Positions 1-6,363 of a DNA stretch of 33,705 nt are shown in pieces. The position numbers were made by a program, and so were the translations under genes. Under the pieces are notes generated by a model. The model searched no databases and had not been told where the DNA came from. It was given only the letters and a program-made list of their open reading frames with translations. How positions within the stretch are numbered: position 1 is the first letter of the stretch; each line of letters begins with the position of its first letter. Origin of the DNA: Exiguobacterium alkaliphilum 12/1 (lineage in GTDB: Bacteria; Bacillota; Bacilli; Exiguobacteriales; Exiguobacteriaceae). The stretch spans positions 1 to 33,705 of the forward strand of contig NZ_JJMW01000033.1 of the NCBI RefSeq assembly GCF_000714435.1. The letters are read 5' to 3'.

Positions 1-98
1 AAGAAAGACCCCTCAGAGACGATGAGGTAGATAGGTCATGGGTGGAAGCGTGGTGACACGTGGAGCTGAATGATACTAATCGGTCGAGGCTTTGATCT
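1..98 (+). rRNA. 23S rRNA, 3' end (partial)
   Basis: The stretch ending GATACTAATCGGTCGAGG (73-89) is the conserved 3' terminus of bacterial 23S rRNA, with the usual preceding GTGGAAGCG and GGAGCTGAA segments. The gene begins before the window. The exact end is estimated from the conserved terminus and could be off by a few bases. Confidence 0.95.
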
Positions 99-191
99 AG
101 TCTATGGTTTGTATTGATGAATCTTCAGTTTTGAGAGAACAATCTCTTAAAACATATTGACGTTATACTTAAATGATGTTAATATAATACT

Positions 192-309
<118 letters not shown>

Positions 310-317
310 AAGATCGT

Positions 318-392
318 TCCGCAATAGCTCAGTGGTAGAGCAACCGGCTGTTAACCGGTAGGTCGTAGGTTCAAATCCTACTTGCGGAGCCA
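318..392 (+). tRNA. tRNA-Asn(GTT)
   Basis: The acceptor arms TCCGCAA/TTGCGGA, the T-loop GTTCAAATC and the anticodon GTT in CTGTTAACC are all clear. CCA is encoded at 390-392. It is the first tRNA behind the 5S gene. Confidence 0.97.
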
Positions 393-405
393 CTTTTCTC
401 TTTTT

Positions 406-496
406 GGAGAGCTGTCCGAGTGGCCGAAGGAGCACGATTGGAATTCGTGTAGGCGGCAAAACCGTCTCAAGGGTTCGAATCCCTTGCTCTCCGCCA
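406..496 (+). tRNA. tRNA-Ser(GGA)
   Basis: This is a class II tRNA with a long variable arm and the acceptor arms GGAGAGC/GCTCTCC. The anticodon loop TTGGAAT gives GGA. CCA is encoded. Confidence 0.96.
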
Positions 497-513
497 GTTT
501 TTCAATACAACAA

Positions 514-588
514 GGCCCGTTGGTCAAGCGGTTAAGACACCGCCCTTTCACGGCGGTAACACGGGTTCGAATCCCGTACGGGTCACCA
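514..588 (+). tRNA. tRNA-Glu(TTC)
   Basis: The acceptor arms are GGCCCGT/ACGGGTC and the anticodon stem CGCC..GGCG holds the loop CTTTCAC with anticodon TTC. CCA is encoded. Confidence 0.96.
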
Positions 589-604
589 TTTATTTTTATA
601 TCGT

Positions 605-678
<74 letters not shown>

Positions 679-685
679 TTAGTGT

Positions 686-761
686 GGTCCTGTGGTGTAG
701 TGGTTAACATGCCTGCCTGTCACGCAGGAGATCGCGGGTTCGACCCCCGTCAGGACCGCCA
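686..761 (+). tRNA. tRNA-Asp(GTC)
   Basis: The acceptor arms are GGTCCTG/CAGGACC, the anticodon stem is CCTGC/GCAGG and the anticodon is GTC. CCA is encoded. Confidence 0.96.
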
Positions 762-787
762 TTTTTAATTTAAAGACTTACATACAT

Positions 788-863
788 GGCTTTGTAGCTC
801 AGTTGGTAGAGCAAAGGACTGAAAATCCTTGTGTCGGCGGTTCGATTCCGTCCAAAGCCACCA
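788..863 (+). tRNA. tRNA-Phe(GAA)
   Basis: The acceptor arms are GGCTTTG/CAAAGCC and the anticodon loop CTGAAAA gives GAA. CCA is encoded. Confidence 0.96.
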
Positions 864-866
864 TGT

Positions 867-950
867 GGGGGGGTAGCGAAGTGGCTAAACGCGGCGGACT
901 GTAAATCCGCTCCCTCGGGTTCGGCGGTTCGAATCCGCCCCCCCCCACCA
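867..950 (+). tRNA. tRNA-Tyr(GTA)
   Basis: This is a class II tRNA with an unusual acceptor stem of seven uninterrupted G:C pairs (GGGGGGG/CCCCCCC). The anticodon loop CTGTAAA gives GTA. CCA is encoded. Confidence 0.95.
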
Positions 951-953
951 CTT

Positions 954-1024
954 AGGGGCATAGTTTAGCGGTAGAACTACGGTCTCCAAAACCGTCAGCG
1001 CGGGTTCGATTCCTGCTGCCCCTG
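954..1024 (+). tRNA. tRNA-Trp(CCA)
   Basis: The acceptor arms are AGGGGCA/TGCCCCT and the anticodon loop CTCCAAA gives CCA. The 3' CCA end is not encoded. Confidence 0.95.
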
Positions 1025-1036
1025 CTTTAATATTAT

Positions 1037-1113
1037 GGCGATTGTGGCGAAGTGGTTAACGCACCGGATTGTGATTCCGGCATTCGAGGGTTCAATTCCC
1101 TTCAGTCGCCCCA
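1037..1113 (+). tRNA. tRNA-His(GTG)
   Basis: The acceptor arms are GCGATTG/CAGTCGC with the extra G at -1 (1037) opposite C73, typical of tRNA-His. The anticodon is GTG. CCA is encoded. Confidence 0.95.
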
Positions 1114-1119
1114 TTTTAT

Positions 1120-1194
1120 TGGGCTGTAGCCAAGTGGTAAGGCATCGGATTTTGATTCCGACATGCGAAGGTTCGATCCCTTCCAGCCCAGCCA
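1120..1194 (+). tRNA. tRNA-Gln(TTG)
   Basis: The acceptor arms are TGGGCTG/CAGCCCA and the anticodon loop TTTTGAT gives TTG. CCA is encoded. Confidence 0.95.
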
Positions 1195-1199
1195 ACTAT

Positions 1200-1274
1200 G
1201 CGGAAGTAGTTCAGTGGTAGAATACGACCTTGCCAAGGTCGGGGTCGCGGGTTCGAATCCCGTCTTCCGCTCCA
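1200..1274 (+). tRNA. tRNA-Gly(GCC)
   Basis: The acceptor arms are GCGGAAG/CTTCCGC, the anticodon stem is GACCT/AGGTC and the anticodon is GCC. CCA is encoded. Confidence 0.95.
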
Positions 1275-1280
1275 TTCTTT

Positions 1281-1354
1281 GGCGCCATAGCCAAGTGGTA
1301 AGGCAGAGGACTGCAACTCCTCTATCGTCGGTTCGATTCCGACTGGCGCCTCCA
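1281..1354 (+). tRNA. tRNA-Cys(GCA)
   Basis: The acceptor arms are GGCGCCA/TGGCGCC and the anticodon loop CTGCAAC gives GCA. CCA is encoded. Confidence 0.95.
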
Positions 1355-1363
1355 ACATAATAT

Positions 1364-1444
1364 GCCGGTGTGGCGGAATTGGTAGACGCGCACGACTCAA
1401 AATCGTGTTCCTCTGGAGTGTCGGTTCGACTCCGACCACCGGTA
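1364..1444 (+). tRNA. tRNA-Leu(CAA), integration target
   Basis: This is a class II tRNA with acceptor arms GCCGGTG/CACCGGT and the anticodon loop CTCAAAA, giving CAA. It is the last tRNA of the cluster and the attachment site of the mobile element. Bases 1394 onward recur exactly at 14125-14177, so the element carries the 3' part of the gene and rebuilds an intact tRNA. No CCA is encoded. Confidence 0.95.
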
Positions 1445-1446
1445 TC
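1394..1446 (+). repeat. attL, 53-bp direct repeat
   Basis: The repeat runs from the 5' strand of the anticodon stem of tRNA-Leu(CAA) to two bases beyond its discriminator. It is identical to 14125-14177; identity stops at 1393 (C against G) and 1447 (A against C). Confidence 0.95.
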
Positions 1447-1454
1447 AGATTTAA

Positions 1455-1482
1455 GGTTCTAACTTATGTTAGAGCCTTTTTT
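1455..1482 (+). terminator. Terminator supplied by the element behind tRNA-Leu
   Basis: A 9-bp stem GGTTCTAAC/GTTAGAGCC (one G-U pair) with loop TTAT is followed by six T. It lies inside the element and replaces the terminator that integration moved to 14182. Confidence 0.85.
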
Positions 1483-1514
1483 GTGTTTTCTTTTACACGA
1501 CTGTTTTTACAAAG

Positions 1515-1542
1515 AATCGTATTCATTGAATCGTGTTCATTG
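1515..1542 (+). repeat. Tandem 14-bp repeat, possible integrase arm sites
   Basis: AATCGTATTCATTG (1515-1528) and AATCGTGTTCATTG (1529-1542) are adjacent copies differing at one base. The ten bases AATCGTGTTC of the second copy also occur in the attachment core (tRNA positions 1401-1410). Arm-type binding sites for the integrase are an inference. Confidence 0.45.
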
Positions 1543-1559
1543 CTAAAGGGAGTGTAAGC

Positions 1560-2486
1560 ATGCGCAGAAAAAGAGAACTATCCAAAGAAGAATTGAGAAT
1601 TATTCATACAAGAGTGAGTGATGAAGAGGCAATCGATGAGTTCTTCAAGCACTGTTACTTAAAAAATCTTCGGCAAGCAACAATCGACTACTATCGGAAC
1701 GAGTTCATGGCAACGAAGCGCATCTTGAACAAAGAGTTGGTAGATCTGGAGACTTCGGACATTGAACATCTCATCATAATCAGTAAAGAGAGAATCAAGA
1801 TCACAACTATCAACACAAGACTGAGGGCTTTAAGAGCGTTCTACAACTTCATATACAGAAAACGTCTCATCTCAACAAATCCGATGGAAGATATAAAACT
1901 TCTTAAAGATCGTCACAAGATGATAGACGCTCTAGAGAACAGTGAAATCGAAAAGTTGTTAAAAGTCATGCGAGACGAAAAGACATTTGTCGGTTTTCGA
2001 GATGAAGTGATCTTTCTTGTGTTCTTGGACACAGGGATCAGGCTATCAGAACTTGTCGGTATTGAGATTGGTGACATCAGGGGAGACGAACTCCTTGTTA
2101 GAAAGACAAAGAATAATTTCGAGCGAACTGTTTATTTGTCAGAGTTCACGCAGCAGCAATTGAAGCGCTACTTAGTCATTCGAGGGCAATTAGATACAGA
2201 TGCTCTATTTATCAATAGAGACAACGGCCCTTTAAAGAGTCACAGCATTCAAGGGCGTTTTACTCGCTATGGGCAGTTGGCAGGTATCGAGAAGAGAGTG
2301 AGTCCTCATACATTTCGTCATACGATGGCCAAACGCATGGTGATGGAGGGAATCGATGCATTCTCTCTGATGCACCTATTGGGTCACACGGACATCACCG
2401 TCACGAAAAGATATGTAAACCTATGGGGCAAAGATTTGAAGCGCAAACATGGCAAATATGGAGCTCTGAAGGGTCTTCGGTTGTAG
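1560..2486 (+). CDS. Tyrosine recombinase (integrase)
   Basis: Tyrosine-family site-specific recombinase that should integrate and excise the element at tRNA-Leu. From the ATG at 1560 it has 308 residues. An N-terminal SAM-like core-binding domain (about 25-110) is followed by the catalytic domain, in which the classical residues are visible: Arg161 in TGIRLSEL, His250 and Arg253 in PHTFRHT, His276 in LLGHTD and the nucleophile Tyr285 in TKRYVNL. I chose 1560 because AAAGGGAG sits eight bases upstream. A GTG in frame at 1533 would add nine residues but has no ribosome site and lies in the 14-bp repeats. It is transcribed away from attL. No excisionase was found, so excision may need a host factor or an unrecognised small protein. 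Confidence 0.95.
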   Translation: MRRKRELSKEELRIIHTRVSDEEAIDEFFKHCYLKNLRQATIDYYRNEFMATKRILNKELVDLETSDIEHLIIISKERIKITTINTRLRALRAFYNFIYRKRLISTNPMEDIKLLKDRHKMIDALENSEIEKLLKVMRDEKTFVGFRDEVIFLVFLDTGIRLSELVGIEIGDIRGDELLVRKTKNNFERTVYLSEFTQQQLKRYLVIRGQLDTDALFINRDNGPLKSHSIQGRFTRYGQLAGIEKRVSPHTFRHTMAKRMVMEGIDAFSLMHLLGHTDITVTKRYVNLWGKDLKRKHGKYGALKGLRL

Positions 2487-2493
2487 GTGTGTA

Positions 2494-2507
2494 CGAACGT
2501 TTGTTCG
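2494..2507. promoter_or_regulatory. SOS box (LexA/DinR operator)
   Basis: CGAACGTTTGTTCG is a near-perfect palindrome with CGAAC and GTTCG half sites separated by four bases, as in the Bacillus LexA (DinR) operator CGAACRNRYGTTYG. A -10-like TATAAA follows at 2511-2516, so a bound LexA would cover the promoter of the replication gene. The half-site match is seen directly; control by LexA is inferred. Confidence 0.75.
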
Positions 2508-2525
2508 TATTATAAAATGAAAAAT

Positions 2526-2638
2526 AGAGCCGTGAGATGGCATTCTCACAGACTCCGGGGTAATCAGAGGTTCCGTTAAAGTCGTTATAATAACAACAAC
2601 ACGAAACACACTACTAATGTTGTTATTATAACGGCTCT
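2526..2638 (+). promoter_or_regulatory. Structured leader before the replication gene
   Basis: Three pairings are visible. GTGAGA (2532-2537) pairs with TCTCAC (2544-2549). A perfect 16-bp arm at 2583-2598 pairs with 2618-2633 around a 19-base loop. AGAGCCGT (2526-2533) can pair with ACGGCTCT (2631-2638), closing the whole leader or competing with the 16-bp stem. It ends 25 bases before the ribosome site of the rep gene. Such leaders often act as attenuators or antisense-RNA targets in plasmid copy control; here that is inference. Confidence 0.55.
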
Positions 2639-2677
2639 CTCTGAGAAATTCAAATCCGGTGTAGGGGAGAGTTTGAG

Positions 2678-3589
2678 ATGAGTCATTACTTTACAAGAGA
2701 CGATCGAGATCAACTCATCTACTATCAAGTACCGAAAGTGTTGATAGTGGGAGAAGCATATCGAGATATGAAGCCGAATACAAAATTAGTCTATATCCTA
2801 TTGTTGGATCAGGTGAAATTATCGATGCAGAACGATTGGCAGGATGACGGAAAATATTATGTACGTCTTGGCGCTGAAAAGGCGGAAGAATTATTAGGTA
2901 TGTCCTCATCTACTTTTAAGCGTTGTAAGAAAGAATTGGCCGACTATGGTTTGTTGGAAGAAGAGCGAGATGGACTTACACGAGCGAATAAACTATTTCC
3001 GTTGAAACTAACATATACGGATGATTATTTGATTAAAGTAAACTCGGACACTGAAACTGCAATCAAAGAAGACATGGATCATGCTGCCCAAGTGAACGAC
3101 AATAATATGCAATTAGATAAGGCCCCAAGCCTGAAGTGTCAAAATGATCTTTCAGGCGATGAGGTCACTTTGAACTCTCCTGAAGGGTCAAATTGGTCAG
3201 AGCAAAGGGTCAAAATGACCCATCAAGAAGGGTCAAAAAGAACCACTAATAAGAATAACTATATTAATAATAACTTAAGTAATAATAATGATAACAAATC
3301 TGTTAACAAGCTTGTTAACAAAGAAACGGTTATCAATGACATTAGAAACGATGAAGATGAGGTAACAATTCACAAACTCACAAACGAATATCGCCTCAAG
3401 GGTCTCAATAAAGATATTGTGCTTAGAGTCGTTAAAGAGGTAATGAACAATCGAAGTGAAATTAAAAACTTGGGCGGGTATTTGCGCTCTTGTTTGGAGA
3501 CGACTTTATACAGAACAAGAGCGAAGAAAGGCGAAGTAACGTATGATGAGAAGCAAGAATATATTGATCGAGTCTTTGGGATGGGCTGA
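2678..3589 (+). CDS. RepA_N-family replication initiator
   Basis: Replication initiator of the RepA_N type found on Gram-positive plasmids and integrative elements. It has 303 residues with an AGGGGAGA site upstream of ATG 2678. The N-terminal winged-helix domain (about 1-115) shows the family pattern: an YYQVPKVL segment, NTKLVYILLLDQ, GKYYV and the helix-turn-helix LLGMSSSTFKRCKKEL. An Asn-rich low-complexity linker (about 165-215) separates it from a charged C-terminal domain (about 225-300) of the sort that usually contacts host replication proteins. The linker DNA holds an iteron-like array, so the gene probably contains its own origin. Control by the upstream SOS box and structured leader is inferred. 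It should drive replication of the excised element. Confidence 0.85.
   Translation: MSHYFTRDDRDQLIYYQVPKVLIVGEAYRDMKPNTKLVYILLLDQVKLSMQNDWQDDGKYYVRLGAEKAEELLGMSSSTFKRCKKELADYGLLEEERDGLTRANKLFPLKLTYTDDYLIKVNSDTETAIKEDMDHAAQVNDNNMQLDKAPSLKCQNDLSGDEVTLNSPEGSNWSEQRVKMTHQEGSKRTTNKNNYINNNLSNNNDNKSVNKLVNKETVINDIRNDEDEVTIHKLTNEYRLKGLNKDIVLRVVKEVMNNRSEIKNLGGYLRSCLETTLYRTRAKKGEVTYDEKQEYIDRVFGMG
3136..3237 (+). repeat. Iteron-like array inside the rep gene (candidate origin)
   Basis: Three exact copies of GGGTCAAA begin at 3185, 3207 and 3230. Degenerate copies begin at 3136 (GTGTCAAA) and 3162 (AGGTCACT). The steps are 26, 23, 22 and 23 bases, near two helical turns. The 22/23-base steps put the copies in different reading frames, so they are DNA repeats and not a protein repeat. 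In RepA_N plasmids the origin lies in this part of the rep gene. Confidence 0.65.
3241..3320. other. AT-rich tract and 20-bp palindrome (candidate unwinding region)
   Basis: Directly behind the repeat array lies a very AT-rich stretch (3246-3300) built from AATAAT-like units. It ends in a perfect 20-bp palindrome at 3301-3320 (TGTTAACAAG and its complement). With the array it has the layout of an initiator-bound origin with a duplex-unwinding element. The function is inferred. Confidence 0.5.
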
Positions 3590-4175
3590 GGAGCTCATAA
3601 ATGGCTCGTATTAGATTTCGGCTCTTTGAGAAATATGAATACTCATCAACTTGGTGATTGAGCAATGAACAAGCTCTACGGGAATAAAGGATAACTCTCA
3701 TAGAAATTAATCTTAGGCTATTTTCAATTGTGATGTCGATTTAGTCTGAAGGAAATGAAATATGATATCTGCTAGCTCACTTCAGAGCGCAGCGTTTACG
3801 TTTTCAATGGCACAGATATAATAAATAATTCTCTAATTAATTTTAGATATTCGTTTACGTAATCATTTATCTAGATATAAATGTATTACAACCGAATAAC
3901 ATTGGAGACATTAAAGTGCCGAGAGTTCACTCCTATATCAAATAACTCCGAGGTCCGTAGATGCCGTTGCAAAATCAAAACTCTGCTGATGGATATGGAT
4001 TCATTCGATATTGACCAACCTTATCAATATCTTGCAATGATGAATTCATTATTATCCGTTATTAGGGTTTTTAATATTTGAACCTAACAGAATTGACTGT
4101 TGAATCAATATTGGGTGGAGCGTTTCTTCATGATACGGTAAGAAGCTGTGCATGTCGCGACATTAAGTTGTAACG

Positions 4176-4202
4176 AATTACCGAGGCTCAAGTGAGGTAA
4201 TT
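4176..4202 (+). repeat. Inverted repeat AATTACC/GGTAATT
   Basis: The arms 4176-4182 and 4196-4202 are exact complements, with an inner CTCA/TGAG pairing. CCTTTTAAAAG follows, so a weak terminator is possible. Confidence 0.45.
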
Positions 4203-4338
4203 ACCTTTTAAAAGTTATTATTTTTAAAAGTGTTCTTAATGTTTTTGAGTTGTATACAATGGGAAATTTTAAAGTTTTTTAGTTAGTCATTAATCATTAA
4301 TCGTCAGTTGATCAAAAAAGATAAATAAAAATACCTAC

Positions 4339-4465
4339 CGAATCAAAAGTCTTTAAAAAAACATAAAAAGTAGGGTTCGAAGAAGCCGTCACTTTTTATT
4401 TTTTTTAAAGTTTTGATTCGATCGTGCTTCGGATGAAACAGCTTGCTGTTGAAGTAGAAGTGCGA
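4339..4465 (+). ncRNA. Candidate structured RNA A (two hairpins)
   Basis: A long AT-rich hairpin (4339-4371 with 4391-4420, imperfect) carries a loop containing TTCGAAGAAGCC. A second hairpin follows directly: TCGTGCTTC (4422-4430) with GAAGTGCGA (4457-4465), two G-U pairs, holding an inner ACAG-CTTG-CTGT hairpin. No promoter was assigned with confidence. Structure B downstream shares the TTCGAAGAA loop and the two-hairpin order. Alternatively the first hairpin is a terminator or replication structure. Confidence 0.35.
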
Positions 4466-4674
4466 TTATACAGTCTTGATACTATTTCTTTTGAAAGAGA
4501 AAAGTATGAATCATCGAAATAAGTGCTGTAATTCATAAGTTCTAAAATACTTATTGCTTGGGTTTTTGTGCAAAAAGTATTAGAAAAGTGTTGGTATACA
4601 TAGCTTCGTGAGCTCTTTCTCTTAAAAGAAAAAAAGTTATTAAGAAAAAATAAATAAAAAAATTCGTTACCTAG

Positions 4675-4791
4675 CGGAAAAAGTGAAGTGAGATCGAGAT
4701 TCGAAGAATCCGGTCGAACGAACTCTTTTCCGATACAGCGTCGACATGGTTGCGGAGCGACAAGCGGAGCAGTCGATGCAAAAAAGAGTTC
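4675..4791 (+). ncRNA. Candidate structured RNA B or leader of the helicase gene
   Basis: CGGAAAAAGT (4675-4684) pairs with ACTCTTTTCCG (4722-4732, one bulge) around an inner GATTC-GAA-GAATC hairpin (4698-4710). GCGTCGAC (4738-4745) pairs with GTCGATGC (4772-4779). The segment GAACTCTTTT (4720-4729) can alternatively pair exactly with AAAAGAGTTC (4782-4791). The first and third pairings exclude each other, as in attenuators. The next gene starts 82 bases downstream. Confidence 0.35.
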
Positions 4792-4872
4792 AATTATATA
4801 AATAGCAATTTACGTTTGAATTTCGACTGATATAAAACAAGTGTTAAATCAAATATCAGGAGTGAAATTCAA

Positions 4873-6159
4873 ATGGAGAAAGTAAAAGTAATTGATGCAA
4901 TCTGTGGTGCAGGAAAGACAAGTTATGCAATTCAAATGATGAATGAGAACACTTTCGGCAAAAAGTTTATCTTTGTGACTCCGTTCTTATCAGAAGTTAA
5001 ACGAGTCATTGGTGCAACAAATTTAAATATGGCTACTCCGATTGCAGCAAGAGGAAAAGGGAAAAAACTAGATCACTTAAAGAAGCTACTGGCTGATGGA
5101 AGATCAATCGCAATCACACATCAACTTTTTAAGATGATGGATCATGAAGCGCATGAATTAATTCAACAGAGTGACTATACATTAATTATGGATGAAGTGG
5201 CCGAGGTTATTGAGGTATTTCCTATAGCTAGTCAGGACATTGATATTTTGATTAATGATGGACATATCAAAATTGAAAAAGATTCATCTGTAACTTGGCT
5301 TTCGGACTATAAACAAGATGAGAAACATGCGATATTCGCTGATGTTAAAAATGCTGCAAACCTAGGGATTCTCAAAGCTTTCGGAAATACAAAGCTACAG
5401 ATGGTATCGTTATTACCTATAAATTCATTCAGTAACTTTAAAGAAGTTTATATTTTAACTTATCTCTTTGATGGGCAACTTCAGAAGTATTACTATGATT
5501 ATTTTGACCTTCAGTATAAAAAGTATTCAGTGATAAAAAAAGGCGATTTGTACAAGCTTGTGAGCTACCATAATAAATACGATCAGCGAGAAAAACTAAA
5601 AGAGTTACTAACAATTTACGAAGATTATGAGACACAAGGAAGACCAAGTACCTTAAATTCAAATTATTTCGCTCGAGTTAAAAAAACTAATCGATATCTT
5701 TTATCATACTCTTGGTATGAGAGTGCTACTCCAGAAAAGTACAAGAGATTACAGCAAAACCTTACTTCATTTTTCCGGACTCAAGCAACGACAGATAATG
5801 ATAAATTGTTTTGGACAACTTACAAGTCAAAAGCAAAACGCTTGTCTAACGCAAAGTGCAAATTTAATAAGTATGATGATCGAGAAAAAGATAATTTTGT
5901 ACCTTGTACGATTCGAGCTACAAATGATTATGCACACTGTACAGCTATGGCGTATATGGTCAATCGCTTCTTAAACCCAGTAGAAAAGCAGTTCTTCTTA
6001 AGCCATGATATTGACGTGGATGAGGATCTACTGGCGCTTTCAGAATTAATTCAATTTATGTTCCGAGGATCTATCCGAAATGGTGAAAAAATGGCTTGTT
6101 ATATCCCTTCGGAACGTCAAAGAGACTTACTGAAAAAATATTTGGATTATTTGCTATAA
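4873..6159 (+). CDS. SF2 helicase-like ATPase, probable replication protein
   Basis: A 428-residue protein with the marks of a superfamily 2 helicase. A Walker A loop is near the N terminus (GAGKT, residues 12-16) and a Walker B/DExx-type box LIMDEVAE at about 104-111 (Asp107, Glu108). A C-terminal QFMFRGSIRNG segment at 394-404 has Arg398 and Arg402 in the place of a motif VI arginine finger. A good ribosome site AGGAGTG lies nine bases before ATG 4873. It follows a structured leader and ends before a strong terminator at 6269. Its position with rep suggests unwinding during replication of the element. I do not recognise a named family beyond SF2-like, and a role in defence or transcription is possible. 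Confidence 0.7.
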   Translation: MEKVKVIDAICGAGKTSYAIQMMNENTFGKKFIFVTPFLSEVKRVIGATNLNMATPIAARGKGKKLDHLKKLLADGRSIAITHQLFKMMDHEAHELIQQSDYTLIMDEVAEVIEVFPIASQDIDILINDGHIKIEKDSSVTWLSDYKQDEKHAIFADVKNAANLGILKAFGNTKLQMVSLLPINSFSNFKEVYILTYLFDGQLQKYYYDYFDLQYKKYSVIKKGDLYKLVSYHNKYDQREKLKELLTIYEDYETQGRPSTLNSNYFARVKKTNRYLLSYSWYESATPEKYKRLQQNLTSFFRTQATTDNDKLFWTTYKSKAKRLSNAKCKFNKYDDREKDNFVPCTIRATNDYAHCTAMAYMVNRFLNPVEKQFFLSHDIDVDEDLLALSELIQFMFRGSIRNGEKMACYIPSERQRDLLKKYLDYLL

Positions 6160-6268
6160 ATTTTTCAAAAAGCTGTTACAAACCCCTTAGTTGTGTACAT
6201 ATATAGTAGAGACGTATCTATATATATGTCCTCTGTGTTTGTAAATAGTACTTTCCTCTTCTTTCGTT

Positions 6269-6307
6269 TACTCTGTCAATGCTTAGCGTTGATAGAGTAT
6301 TTTTTTT
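6269..6307 (+). terminator. Rho-independent terminator before the virion genes
   Basis: An 11-bp stem TACTCTGTCAA/TTGATAGAGTA (one G-U) is followed by eight T. It separates the replication block from the virion block. The virion genes therefore need their own promoter or antitermination; possible -10-like TATA sequences at 6199-6207 lie before the terminator, so where that transcript starts is unclear. Confidence 0.85.
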
Positions 6308-6317
6308 ACCTGCAATG

Positions 6318-6335
6318 ATTGCTTTTGAAAGCAAT
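6318..6335 (+). promoter_or_regulatory. Hairpin just upstream of the portal gene ribosome site
   Basis: ATTGCTTT (6318-6325) and AAAGCAAT (6328-6335) are exact complements; the terminal pairs must open for a workable loop. It ends 13 bases before the AAAGGA site of the portal gene. It may protect the mRNA 5' side or tune translation. Confidence 0.35.
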
Positions 6336-6363
6336 GAATATATATCAGAAAGGAAATTGAACA

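Larger units (their letters stand above)
3590..4872. other. 1.28-kb region without a convincing gene, rich in inverted repeats
   Basis: No open frame here has a ribosome site or a recognisable product. The longest, 3881-4081, looks accidental. The region is AT-rich and holds several inverted repeats: 4176-4202, 4339-4420, 4422-4465, 4675-4732, 4738-4779 and 4720-4791. It separates the rep gene from the helicase-like gene and could hold small RNAs, a packaging signal or regulatory leader structures. Confidence 0.7.

Noticed and set aside
3136..3237. CRISPR array
   Set aside because: Repeats are only eight bases, inside a coding gene, and no cas genes are near; no CRISPR was seen anywhere in the window.
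3881..4081. 66-residue open frame in the gene-free region
   Set aside because: No ribosome site, no recognisable domain, and composition like its non-coding surroundings.
5717..5974. 85-residue frame inside the helicase-like gene
   Set aside because: Overlaps the well-supported gene in another frame without a ribosome site.
6197..6229. Inverted ACATATATAG/CTATATATATGT as a second terminator
   Set aside because: Simple AT repeat with unequal arms and no T run; more likely promoter-like or chance.
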